Shown here one piece after another: positions 1 to 5,509 of a stretch of 5,526 nucleotides of DNA. Position 1 is the first letter of the stretch. The number at the start of each line of letters is the position of its first letter. The position numbers and the translations under genes were made by a program. This DNA is from Actinomycetes bacterium. Lineage in GTDB: Bacteria; Actinomycetota; Thermoleophilia; Solirubrobacterales; Solirubrobacteraceae. The stretch is taken from NCBI GenBank assembly GCA_023405705.1, contig JAEXXR010000713.1, positions 1-5,526 on the forward strand, read 5' to 3'. Under the pieces are notes generated by a model. It was not told the origin of the DNA, made no database searches, and saw only the letters and a list, made by a program, of their open reading frames with translations.

Positions 1-3
1 GCG

Positions 4-1200
4 CTACGCGTGCGCGCGCTGGCGCCGCTCGACGAGCACCGACGCCGTCAACAGCACCAGGCCGAGCAGCGCGAGGCCGACGCCGATCCACGCCGGCGCG
101 GTCCAGCCGGCGCCGTGCGCGAGCGCGATCCCGGCCAGCCACGGGCCGAGCGCGTTGGCGGTGTTGAAGGCGCCGTGGTGGAGCGCGGCGGCGAGCGTCT
201 GGGCGTCGCCGGCGACGTCCATCAGGCGCGTCTGCAGGCCGGGGCCGAGCGCGAAGCCGATCCCGAGCAGGAAGACGCCGGCGGTCGCGCCGTACGGGTT
301 CGCCGAGATGACGGTGAACAGCACGAGCGTGCCGATGAAGACGATCAGCGTCAGGTAGATCGAGGGGATCAGGCGGCGGTCGAACAGCGGGCCGCTGAGC
401 AGGTTGGCGCCGACCATCCCGAGGCCCCAGACGGCGAGCACGAGCGGGACCGCCGCGTCGGACATGCCGGCGCGCTCGGTCAGCGTCGGCGTGATGTAGC
501 CGTAGACGGCGAAGAGGCCGCCGAGGCCGATCGCGCCGATCGACAGCGTCAGCCACACCTGCGGCCGCCGCAGCGCGCCCAGCTCGGTGCGCACGTCGGC
601 GCCGCGCACCGACGCCTCGGGCCCGAGCGCGCGCGTCATCGTCAGCGCCGTCAGCAGCGCGATCGCGGCGACGAACAGGAAGGCGCTGCGCCAGCCGATC
701 GCCTGGCCGAGCCAGGTCGCCGCGGGGACGCCGACGACGGTCGCGATGCTCAACCCCAGCATCACGCGCGAGACCGCCCACGCCCGTCTTCTCGGCCCGG
801 CCGCGGTCGCCGCGACCAGCGCGGCGACGCCGAAGAAGGCGCCGTGCGGGATGCCGGCAAGCAGGCGCGCGCCGACGAGGGTGCCGTAGCTCGGCGCCAG
901 CGCGCTGAGCAGGTTGCCGACGGCGAAGGCGAGCATCAGCCCGATCAGCAGCCCGCGGCGCGGGAAGCGGGCGCCGAAGGTCGCCAGCACCGGCGCGCCG
1001 ACGACGACGCCGAGCGCGTAGGCGGAGACGACGTGGCCGGCCTGGCTGATCGAGGTGCCGAAGCTGCCGGCGATCTCCGGCAGCAGGCCCATCGGCACGA
1101 ACTCGCCGACGCCGATCCCGAAGCCGCCCAGCCCGAGCGACAGCAGCGCCAGCGTGAGCGCGGAGCGGCCGGCCTGCGCCGGCGCGGCGGTGGCGCTCAA
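4..1200 (-). CDS. MFS transporter, DHA1 (AraJ/Cmr-like) drug or sugar efflux type
   Basis: Predicted 398-residue inner-membrane proton-coupled exporter of the major facilitator superfamily; the substrate cannot be read from sequence. About 12 hydrophobic helices run the whole length, and the size is normal for the family. Helix 1 leads into GEFVPMGLLPEIA (residues 32-44), as in the AraJ/chloramphenicol-resistance branch. The helix 2-3 loop has a degenerate motif A (ATFGARFPRRGLL, 73-85) in which the usual acidic residue is missing. RLLAGIPHGAFFG (112-124) is typical of this branch, and GLSIATVVGVPAATWLG (149-165) matches the antiporter motif C of helix 5. The start is TTG at 1200-1198: it overlaps the TGA of the flavoprotein gene upstream (minus-strand TTGA), there is no good Shine-Dalgarno, and the next plausible start (GTG, Val31) would cut helix 1. 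Translation probably depends on coupling to the upstream gene. Stop is TAG at 6-4. Only 2 of its 22 arginines use AGA. Family assignment is secure; substrate is not. Confidence 0.9.
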   Translation of the reverse strand: MSATAAPAQAGRSALTLALLSLGLGGFGIGVGEFVPMGLLPEIAGSFGTSISQAGHVVSAYALGVVVGAPVLATFGARFPRRGLLIGLMLAFAVGNLLSALAPSYGTLVGARLLAGIPHGAFFGVAALVAATAAGPRRRAWAVSRVMLGLSIATVVGVPAATWLGQAIGWRSAFLFVAAIALLTALTMTRALGPEASVRGADVRTELGALRRPQVWLTLSIGAIGLGGLFAVYGYITPTLTERAGMSDAAVPLVLAVWGLGMVGANLLSGPLFDRRLIPSIYLTLIVFIGTLVLFTVISANPYGATAGVFLLGIGFALGPGLQTRLMDVAGDAQTLAAALHHGAFNTANALGPWLAGIALAHGAGWTAPAWIGVGLALLGLVLLTASVLVERRQRAHA

Positions 1201-2189
1201 GCGGCGGTCAGCCCGACCGCCGCGGCGAAGCGCTCCATGCTCTCCATCGCGTCGCCCGGATCGAGCGACGGGATCGCGAACTGGAGCAGCAGGTCGGTGA
1301 CGCCGAGCGTCTCCAGCTCCTGCACGCGCGCAGCGACCGTCGCAGCGTCCCCGACGAGCACGTATTCGTCGAGCAGCGACCAGTCGGCGAGCGCCTCACG
1401 CACCTCTGGCGGGTTGCCGTACATCACGTAGCGCTCGAACATAGCGGCGATCGCGGGCAGGGCGACCGCCCGCGCCCGCTCGACGGTCTCGCCGACGAAG
1501 GCCAGCCGCGGCAGCACGAACCCGGCCGGCCGGGAGCCGGCCTCCGCGCAGAAGCCCTGGAAGCGGTGCCACAGTTGGCGCACCTCGCCCATCGGGGTCG
1601 TCGCGCCGGGGAACAGCGGGGCGCCGTAGCGGATCGCGCGGCGCAGCGCGGGGTCCGATCCGCCGCCGAGCCACAGCGGCGGATGCGGCCGCTGCAGCGG
1701 CGTCGGGCGCACGACGATCTCCGGCAGTCCGATCGTCTCGCCGTCGTAGGAGAACGGCTCGCCGGTCCAGGCGGCGAGCAGCACCTCCAGCGACTCGCGG
1801 AAGCGCTTGCCGCGTCTGCGGTGGTCGGACTCCATCACCGCGAACTCCAGCTCGCGGTAGCCGGCGGCGACGCCGAGCGTCAGGCGGCCGCCGCTGAGCA
1901 CGTCGACGACGGCGGCCTCCTCGGCGATCCGGACCGGGTTGTGCAGCGGCAGGATCAGCATCCCGGTCGACAGCCGCAGCGTCGTCGTGCGCATCGCCAG
2001 CGCGGCGAGCACCGGCATCAGTGCCGGGCAGTAGCCGTCGTCGGTCGCGTGATGCTCGGTGACGTTGACGTATGTGAAGCCGAGCTGTTCGGAGCGGACG
2101 ATCTGCTCGAACCCGTGGGCATAGACGCCGACGTGCCCGTCTCGGTCACCGGGCAGCGATTCGAAGCTGTGGATGGTTCCGTACCGCAT
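1197..2189 (-). CDS. LLM-class (luciferase-like) flavin-dependent oxidoreductase
   Basis: Predicted 330-residue cytosolic TIM-barrel oxidoreductase of the bacterial luciferase-like family, which uses FMN or F420. Family signatures in order: a GFEQIVRSEQLGF helix (26-38) followed by VTEHH (43-47), the characteristic EHH strand end; LSTGMLILPLHNPVRIAEE (73-91); VDVLSGGRLTLGVAAGY (95-111); RPTPLQRPHPPLWLGGGS (161-178), the usual phosphate-binding turn; and the C-terminal GDAATVAARVQELETLGVT, typical of the subgroup. FMN versus F420 and monooxygenase versus dehydrogenase cannot be decided. I chose ATG at 2189-2187 because the conserved barrel begins right there (MRYG). The open frame continues to 2864, but that extension lies antisense inside the plus-strand SDR gene and looks like a shadow. 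There is no clear Shine-Dalgarno; two GTG codons directly precede the ATG and a -10-like element lies just upstream, so the mRNA may be leaderless. It heads a two-gene unit with the MFS transporter. Confidence 0.9.
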   Translation of the reverse strand: MRYGTIHSFESLPGDRDGHVGVYAHGFEQIVRSEQLGFTYVNVTEHHATDDGYCPALMPVLAALAMRTTTLRLSTGMLILPLHNPVRIAEEAAVVDVLSGGRLTLGVAAGYRELEFAVMESDHRRRGKRFRESLEVLLAAWTGEPFSYDGETIGLPEIVVRPTPLQRPHPPLWLGGGSDPALRRAIRYGAPLFPGATTPMGEVRQLWHRFQGFCAEAGSRPAGFVLPRLAFVGETVERARAVALPAIAAMFERYVMYGNPPEVREALADWSLLDEYVLVGDAATVAARVQELETLGVTDLLLQFAIPSLDPGDAMESMERFAAAVGLTAA

Positions 2190-2255
2190 CACCACCGGTA
2201 ACATACACTGAACACTTGTAGCTGTCTGCTGTACACGATCCCCCGGAGGAGACAC
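2190..2255. promoter_or_regulatory. Divergent promoter/operator region between flavoprotein and SDR genes
   Basis: This 66-bp gap is more AT-rich than the surrounding DNA and must hold both start signals. On the minus strand CAGACA (2228-2223) and TATGTT (2205-2200) are separated by 17 nt, each matching 4 of 6 sigma-70 consensus bases. This predicts a start near 2193, only a few bases before the flavoprotein ATG, hence possibly leaderless. On the plus strand a weaker pair, TGAACA (2209-2214) and TACACG (2232-2237), also has 17-nt spacing. The two would overlap, so one regulator could control both directions. A direct repeat ACACT-GA-ACACT (2205-2216) framed by TACA and TGTA (2204-2220) is a possible operator. 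The SDR has a strong Shine-Dalgarno, GGAGGAG at 2245-2251. The region's role is certain in outline; the exact elements are by-eye guesses. Confidence 0.5.
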
Positions 2256-3038
2256 ATGAGCGGACGACTCGACGGCAAGACCTGCATCGTCACCGGCGCC
2301 GGTCGCGGCATCGGCGCGGCGATCGCGCAGCGGCTCGCCGCCGACGGCGCCAACGTGACCGTCGTCGACCTCAACGGCGAGGCGGCGGAGAAGGTCGCCG
2401 CGAGCCTCGACGGCGGACGCGGCCTCGGCATCGGCGCCGACGTCTCCGACCGCGCCGCGGTCGCGGACGCGATCGCCAAGACGGTCGAGCGGTTCGGCCG
2501 CCTCGACGTGATCTTCAACAACGCCGGCATCTCGCAGACGAAGCCGCTCCTCGAGGCGACCGAGGACGAGTTCATGAAGATCCAGAAGGTCAACGGCCTC
2601 GGCGTGCTGATCGGTACCCAGGAGGCCGCCAAGCAGTTCATCGCGCAGGGCGGCGGCGGCAAGATCGTCAACACCCACTCGATGGCCGGCAAGCAGGGCT
2701 TCCCGCTGTTCGCCGCCTACTGCTACTCGAAGTTCGGCGTCGTCGCGCTCACGCAGGCGGCCGCCCGCGGCCTCGCCGAGCACGGCATCACCGTCAACGC
2801 CTTCGGCCCCGGCGTCGTGCAGACGGAGCTGTGGGAGCAGCTCGACTCCGAGTTCCGCGAGCACAGACTGACCGAGCGCCCCGGCCAGGCGCTGGAGGAG
2901 TTCGGCGAGGGCATCCTGCTCGGCCGCCTCTCCAAGCCGCAGGACCTCGCCGGGGTCGCCGCCTTCCTCGCCTCCGAGGACTCCGACTACATGACCGGCC
3001 AGGCCGTCCAGGTCGACGGCGGCATGGTGCTCGACTGA
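2256..3038 (+). CDS. Classical SDR, acetoin reductase/2,3-butanediol or polyol dehydrogenase-like
   Basis: Predicted 260-residue cytosolic NAD(P)-dependent short-chain dehydrogenase that interconverts an alcohol and a ketone. The cofactor loop is TGAGRGIG (13-20), with Asp38 after the second strand, which favours NAD(H). ADV at 61-63, NNAG at 88-91 and the catalytic set Asn113, Ser142, Tyr155, Lys159 (YCYSK) are all present. The substrate-side segment GPGVVQTELWEQLD (184-197) and the C-terminal ILLGRLSKPQDLAGVAAFLA and DSDYMTGQAVQVDGGMV strongly recall BudC-type acetoin reductase/meso-2,3-butanediol dehydrogenase and related sorbitol/polyol dehydrogenases. I know that resemblance from memory and have not aligned it. 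The start is fixed by ATG with GGAGGAG a few bases upstream. It stands alone on the plus strand, divergent from the flavoprotein and convergent with the second SDR. One arginine codon is AGA. The enzyme class is secure, the exact substrate moderate. Confidence 0.92.
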   Translation: MSGRLDGKTCIVTGAGRGIGAAIAQRLAADGANVTVVDLNGEAAEKVAASLDGGRGLGIGADVSDRAAVADAIAKTVERFGRLDVIFNNAGISQTKPLLEATEDEFMKIQKVNGLGVLIGTQEAAKQFIAQGGGGKIVNTHSMAGKQGFPLFAAYCYSKFGVVALTQAAARGLAEHGITVNAFGPGVVQTELWEQLDSEFREHRLTERPGQALEEFGEGILLGRLSKPQDLAGVAAFLASEDSDYMTGQAVQVDGGMVLD

Positions 3039-3053
3039 GCAGGCGAGCCGATC

Positions 3054-3083
3054 GCGCTCCGGGCCGCCGCCGGCACGGAGCGC
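3054..3083 (+). repeat. Inverted repeat (hairpin) just after the plus-strand SDR
   Basis: GCGCTCCG at 3054-3061 pairs perfectly with CGGAGCGC at 3076-3083. Inside it GCCG (3063-3066) pairs with CGGC (3071-3074) around a 4-nt loop, leaving only a G/A mismatch between the two stems. It begins 15 nt after the stop codon of the SDR and has no T-run after it. It could protect the mRNA 3' end or assist termination. Confidence 0.5.
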
Positions 3084-3118
3084 CGCAGCCGTGCGGGCAG
3101 GGGTCCGCGCAGACGAAG

Positions 3119-3150
3119 AGGGCGGGCGCCTCGCGGCGCCCGCCCTTTCT
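3119..3150. terminator. Probable bidirectional intrinsic terminator
   Basis: An 11-bp perfect GC-rich stem, 3120-3130 with 3135-3145, closes on the tetraloop TCGC; A3119/T3146 extends it. On the plus strand it is followed by TTTCT, on the minus strand by CTCTTCG, so it is a reasonable though T-poor terminator in both directions. That is common in high-GC genomes. It sits midway between the two convergent SDR genes. Confidence 0.7.
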
Positions 3151-3166
3151 CGTGCTTCGTGCCGCT

Positions 3167-3191
3167 GCCGTCTCGCCGCACCGCAGACGGC
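3167..3191 (-). repeat. Inverted repeat just after the minus-strand SDR
   Basis: GCCGTCT (3167-3173) and AGACGGC (3185-3191) form a 7-bp perfect stem with an 11-nt loop, starting 9 nt beyond the stop codon of the minus-strand SDR gene. There is no T-run. It is possibly an mRNA-end or accessory termination hairpin; chance occurrence in GC-rich DNA is not excluded. Confidence 0.35.
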
Positions 3192-3200
3192 GATGCGCGG

Positions 3201-4016
3201 TCAGGCCGAGGAGCCCTCCGCGCCGGTGCGGAAGTCGAATCCGGTCGTGAGGCCGCCGTCGGCGGTCACCTGGGCGCCGGTCATCCCCTTCGCCGCGTCG
3301 GAGAGCAGGAACAGCGCGACCTTCGCGACCTCCTCCGGGCGCGGGATGTCGCCGAACGGCTGGCGGTTCGCGCGCGTGGCGAGGAACGCGGCCGGGTCGG
3401 CCGCGGAGGCCATGTGGCGCTCGAACAGGCCGGCGCGCATCGGGCCGGGCAGCACGCAGTTGACGTTGACGCCGTCGCGCGCATGGTCGAGCGCGGCGGT
3501 GCGCGACAGCTGCAGCACCGCGGCCTTGGAGGCGCAGTAGGAGACGAGCTGCTGCTCGGCGTGCAGCGCGTCGATCGACGCGATCGTGACGATCGAGCCG
3601 TCTCTGGCGTCGATCATCCGCGGCAGCAGCGCCTTCATGCCGAGGACGGTGCCGATCACGTTGATCTCGTACGTCTTGCGCCAGACGTCGAGGTCGAGGT
3701 CGAGGACCGTGCCGACCTCGAGGTAGGCGGCCGAGGTGACGAGGCCGAGGCGGCCGGTCGCGCCGGCGCCGTCGAGCGCGGCGAGGACCGCGTCCCACGT
3801 CTCCTGCGCCGTCACGTCGCCCTGGACGTGCGAGTAGCCGGCGTACTCCTCCACCGGCGCGAGGTCGACGCCGATCACGCGCGTGCCGGCGGCGGCCAGC
3901 AGTCTCGCGGTGACGGCGCCGAGGCCGTCGCCGCCGGTGCCGGTCACGACGACCGTCGCCGGCAGCTGGCCGGGGAGGCGGCGGTCGTGGACCGCCGCCG
4001 TCTCCGTCGTGCTCAT
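3201..4016 (-). CDS. SDR family oxidoreductase with atypical cofactor loop
   Basis: Predicted 271-residue cytosolic NAD(P)-dependent short-chain dehydrogenase, last gene of the binding protein-cupin-SDR unit, so probably an oxidation step on the imported compound or its product. About 20 extra residues precede the Rossmann core. The glycine loop is TGTGGDGLG (25-33), one residue longer than the classical TGxxxGxG. Asp51 after strand 2 suggests NAD. GDV lies at 66-68. The usual NNAG is replaced by TSAA (94-97). The catalytic set Asn119, Ser147, Tyr160, Lys164 (YCASK) is complete, and LPGPMRAGL (189-197) and TGAQVTADGG (246-255) are typical, with a 12-residue hydrophilic tail after them. The start ATG at 4016-4014 shares one base with the cupin stop (TGATG) and has GGAGGG at 4031-4026 upstream. 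The longer open frame to 4352 is antisense-free but overlaps the cupin and is rejected. Two of 16 arginines are AGA. Fold and activity class are secure; substrate unknown. Confidence 0.9.
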   Translation of the reverse strand: MSTTETAAVHDRRLPGQLPATVVVTGTGGDGLGAVTARLLAAAGTRVIGVDLAPVEEYAGYSHVQGDVTAQETWDAVLAALDGAGATGRLGLVTSAAYLEVGTVLDLDLDVWRKTYEINVIGTVLGMKALLPRMIDARDGSIVTIASIDALHAEQQLVSYCASKAAVLQLSRTAALDHARDGVNVNCVLPGPMRAGLFERHMASAADPAAFLATRANRQPFGDIPRPEEVAKVALFLLSDAAKGMTGAQVTADGGLTTGFDFRTGAEGSSA

Positions 4017-4432
4017 CAGATGTGGCCCTCCAGCGTTCTTCTCCAGTCGGGCAGGCCCTCGTAGCCGAGGTCCGCGTAGCGGTCCACCCCGGTCCAGAAG
4101 GTCACGACCTCGCACACCTCGTCGGTGTCGTTGTAGAAGCCGTGCCACTCCTCGGGCGGGTAGATCGCCACGTCGCCCTCGTTGAGCCGCACGGGCTCGC
4201 CGTCGGACATCGACAGGCCCGACCCTCTGACGACGTAGAAGTACTCCGCCGCGTTGTCGTGCCTGTGGACCTCGTGCGCCTTCTGCGGCGGGAAGTCGAC
4301 GGTGTTCAGCACGACGCCCGAGGTGCCGGTCTGCTCCTTGTCGATCAGCCACCAGATGTGCATGCCCTCCCAGCCCTCCTGGGCCGTGATGGCGACGTCC
4401 TCGGGGACGTTTCTGCGCGAGCGGACGATCAT
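4016..4432 (-). CDS. Small single-domain cupin, metal-binding
   Basis: Predicted 138-residue cytosolic cupin (double-stranded beta-helix). Motif 1 is HRHDNAAEYFYVVRGSG: metal ligands His56, His58 and Glu63, with Gly70 at the turn. Motif 2 runs from Gly86-Asp87 through Pro92-Pro93 to His97 and Asn101 (WHGFYN), giving the fourth ligand, His97. The set is complete, so a bound Mn, Fe, Ni or Zn is expected. Small cupins of this kind serve as isomerases, epimerases, lyases, dioxygenases or sugar-binding proteins, and the sequence alone does not choose. Aromatic residues (Trp21, Trp27, Trp28, Trp96, Trp113) are frequent. The start ATG at 4432-4430 overlaps the TGA of the binding-protein gene by one base (TGATG), with a modest GAAGG upstream; its own TGA overlaps the SDR start the same way. 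It lies between a sugar-type binding protein and a dehydrogenase, which suggests it acts on the same small carbohydrate-like molecule. Four of nine arginines are AGA. Confidence 0.88.
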   Translation of the reverse strand: MIVRSRRNVPEDVAITAQEGWEGMHIWWLIDKEQTGTSGVVLNTVDFPPQKAHEVHRHDNAAEYFYVVRGSGLSMSDGEPVRLNEGDVAIYPPEEWHGFYNDTDEVCEVVTFWTGVDRYADLGYEGLPDWRRTLEGHI

Positions 4433-5499
4433 CAGCCGACGCCTTCGGCGCAGGTGGCGAGGTTGTCTCTGACGATCACCTCGGCCGGCAGGTAGTCGTT
4501 GTGCTCCTGGTCTCTGCCGGAGAGCACGTTGACGACCGCCTCGGCCGCCAGGCGGCCGTCGTCCAGCGGCGACTGCAGGACGGAGGACCACTGGTCGCCG
4601 CTTCTGATGTTGCGCAGGCCCTCGGGCTGGCAGTTGCCGCCGACGATCACGAGTCTCTTCGGATCGAGGCCCTTGCGTCTGGCGGAGACGATCACGCCCG
4701 CGGCCATGTTGTCGGCCTGCGCGTAGACGCCGACGATGTCTCTGTTGGCGTTGGCGGTGAAGAGGCCGTCGGCGGCGGTCGTCGCCTGCGTCTGGTCCCA
4801 GTTGCCCGGCTGGTTGCCGACGATTCTCACGCCGGGCGCTCTCGCGGCGAGCGTTCTCTCGAAGCCCTCCAGGCGCTGGATCGCGGGCGGCGAGCCGGGC
4901 TGGCCGCCGACGACGAAGATGTTGCCCTCGGCTCTGCCGTTCTTCTCCTCCAGGCCTCTGATCAGGCCCTCGGCGGCGAGCTCGCCCAGGCGCGTGTCGT
5001 TGGGCCCGGTGAAGGCGTTGAAAAGGTCGCCGTATCTCTCACCGGGCGAGGAGTTGGTGACGATCACCGGGATTCTCGCCGCCTTCATGCGGTTGAGCGA
5101 GGGGATCGAGGCGGTCGCGTCGGCGGGCCAGTAGGCGATCGCGTCGGGTCTCTGGGCGATCGCCTGGTTGACCTGGTCGGCCTGCTCGGCGGCGTCGTAG
5201 TTGGTGATCTTCTTCTCGACCTCGAGGCCGGCCGCCTTCGCCGTCTCCTCGAACGCTCTCGTCGCGCGGGCGCAGTAGTCGCACTGCGGCGTGACGGTGA
5301 GCAGGATGACCTTCTTCCCGCTGACGTCGTCGGACGTCTGGACCGCGGCGCCGCCGCTGTCGCTGCCGCCGCCGGTGGAACCGGACGAGTCGTCGGACGA
5401 GCCGCAGGCGGCGACTCCGAGCGTGACGGCGGCGGCCGTCGTCAGGGCAAGCAGCGTTCGGGCGACCCTGCGGGTCACCCCCTCCTCCAGGTGGAACAT
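4432..5499 (-). CDS. Sugar-type ABC transporter substrate-binding lipoprotein (Peripla_BP_4-like)
   Basis: Predicted 355-residue extracytoplasmic lipoprotein that captures a small solute for ABC import. A basic n-region (TRR), hydrophobic stretch and lipobox VAAC (Cys32) give the signal and lipid-anchor site. A Ser/Gly/Asp-rich linker (33-50) follows, then a two-lobe ribose-binding-type domain: VILLTV (64-69), PDAIAYWPAD (118-127), IPVIVTNSSPG (143-153), NIFVVGG (193-199), QRLEGFERTL (208-217), DIVGVYAQADNMAAGVI (254-270), VIVGGNCQPEG (284-294), and a C-terminal lobe ending at residue 355. Besides Cys32 there are Cys73, Cys76 (CDYC), Cys290 and Cys350. The ATG at 5499 has AGGAG 4 nt upstream; GTG at 5478 (Val8) has its own strong GGAGG and would give a cleaner signal peptide without Glu5-Glu6, so it is a serious alternative. 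It heads the cupin-SDR unit. AGA encodes 15 of 25 arginines. Family secure; ligand unknown. Confidence 0.9.
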   Translation of the reverse strand: MFHLEEGVTRRVARTLLALTTAAAVTLGVAACGSSDDSSGSTGGGSDSGGAAVQTSDDVSGKKVILLTVTPQCDYCARATRAFEETAKAAGLEVEKKITNYDAAEQADQVNQAIAQRPDAIAYWPADATASIPSLNRMKAARIPVIVTNSSPGERYGDLFNAFTGPNDTRLGELAAEGLIRGLEEKNGRAEGNIFVVGGQPGSPPAIQRLEGFERTLAARAPGVRIVGNQPGNWDQTQATTAADGLFTANANRDIVGVYAQADNMAAGVIVSARRKGLDPKRLVIVGGNCQPEGLRNIRSGDQWSSVLQSPLDDGRLAAEAVVNVLSGRDQEHNDYLPAEVIVRDNLATCAEGVG

Positions 5500-5509
5500 G
5501 TCACTCCTC
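5479..5509 (-). promoter_or_regulatory. Tandem ribosome binding sites for the binding-protein gene
   Basis: Two Shine-Dalgarno sequences lie in tandem on the minus strand. AGGAG (5508-5504) is 4 nt before ATG 5499. GGAGGAGG (5488-5481) lies inside the first codons, its GGAGG core 5 nt before GTG 5478, which is in the same frame. Either or both starts may be used; the second yields a conventional lipoprotein signal sequence. Confidence 0.55.

Larger units (their letters stand above)
3039..3200. other. Convergent intergenic gap with three inverted repeats, no gene
   Basis: These 162 bases separate the 3' ends of the two SDR genes, which point towards each other. I see no supported coding frame; the open frames crossing it are GC-rich shadows. 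It contains three separate stem-loops, annotated individually, which is what one expects where transcription from both sides must be stopped. Confidence 0.7.

Noticed and set aside
10..1431. A 473-codon plus-strand open frame across the MFS gene and the end of the flavoprotein gene
   Set aside because: Its protein is a low-complexity run rich in Arg, Asp, Glu and Gln, typical of the antisense frame of a GC-rich gene. The minus-strand frame encodes a clear MFS transporter.
2190..2864. N-terminal extension of the flavoprotein frame by 225 codons
   Set aside because: It runs antisense through a well-supported SDR gene with a strong ribosome binding site. The flavoprotein family domain starts at the ATG at 2189.
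2794..3798. A 334-codon minus-strand frame over the convergent region
   Set aside because: Arg-rich shadow frame of the second SDR (out-of-frame SDR-like fragments in shifted reading), with no coherent domain.
2256..4016. The two facing SDR genes as an inverted duplication
   Set aside because: They differ in cofactor loop, NNAG region, length and substrate segment. They share only general SDR family features, so a local duplication is not supported.
3159..4064. A 301-codon plus-strand frame opposite the second SDR
   Set aside because: Its residue composition is that of an antisense GC-rich frame, and no recognisable fold or motif is present.
4017..4352. Upstream extension of the second SDR frame through the cupin gene
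   Set aside because: The cupin frame carries complete metal-ligand motifs. The SDR ATG at 4016 has a Shine-Dalgarno and a TGATG junction.
4433..4591. Upstream extension of the cupin frame into the binding-protein gene
   Set aside because: The extension is Arg/Gly-rich shadow sequence. The ATG at 4432 overlaps the upstream stop as expected in a coupled operon.
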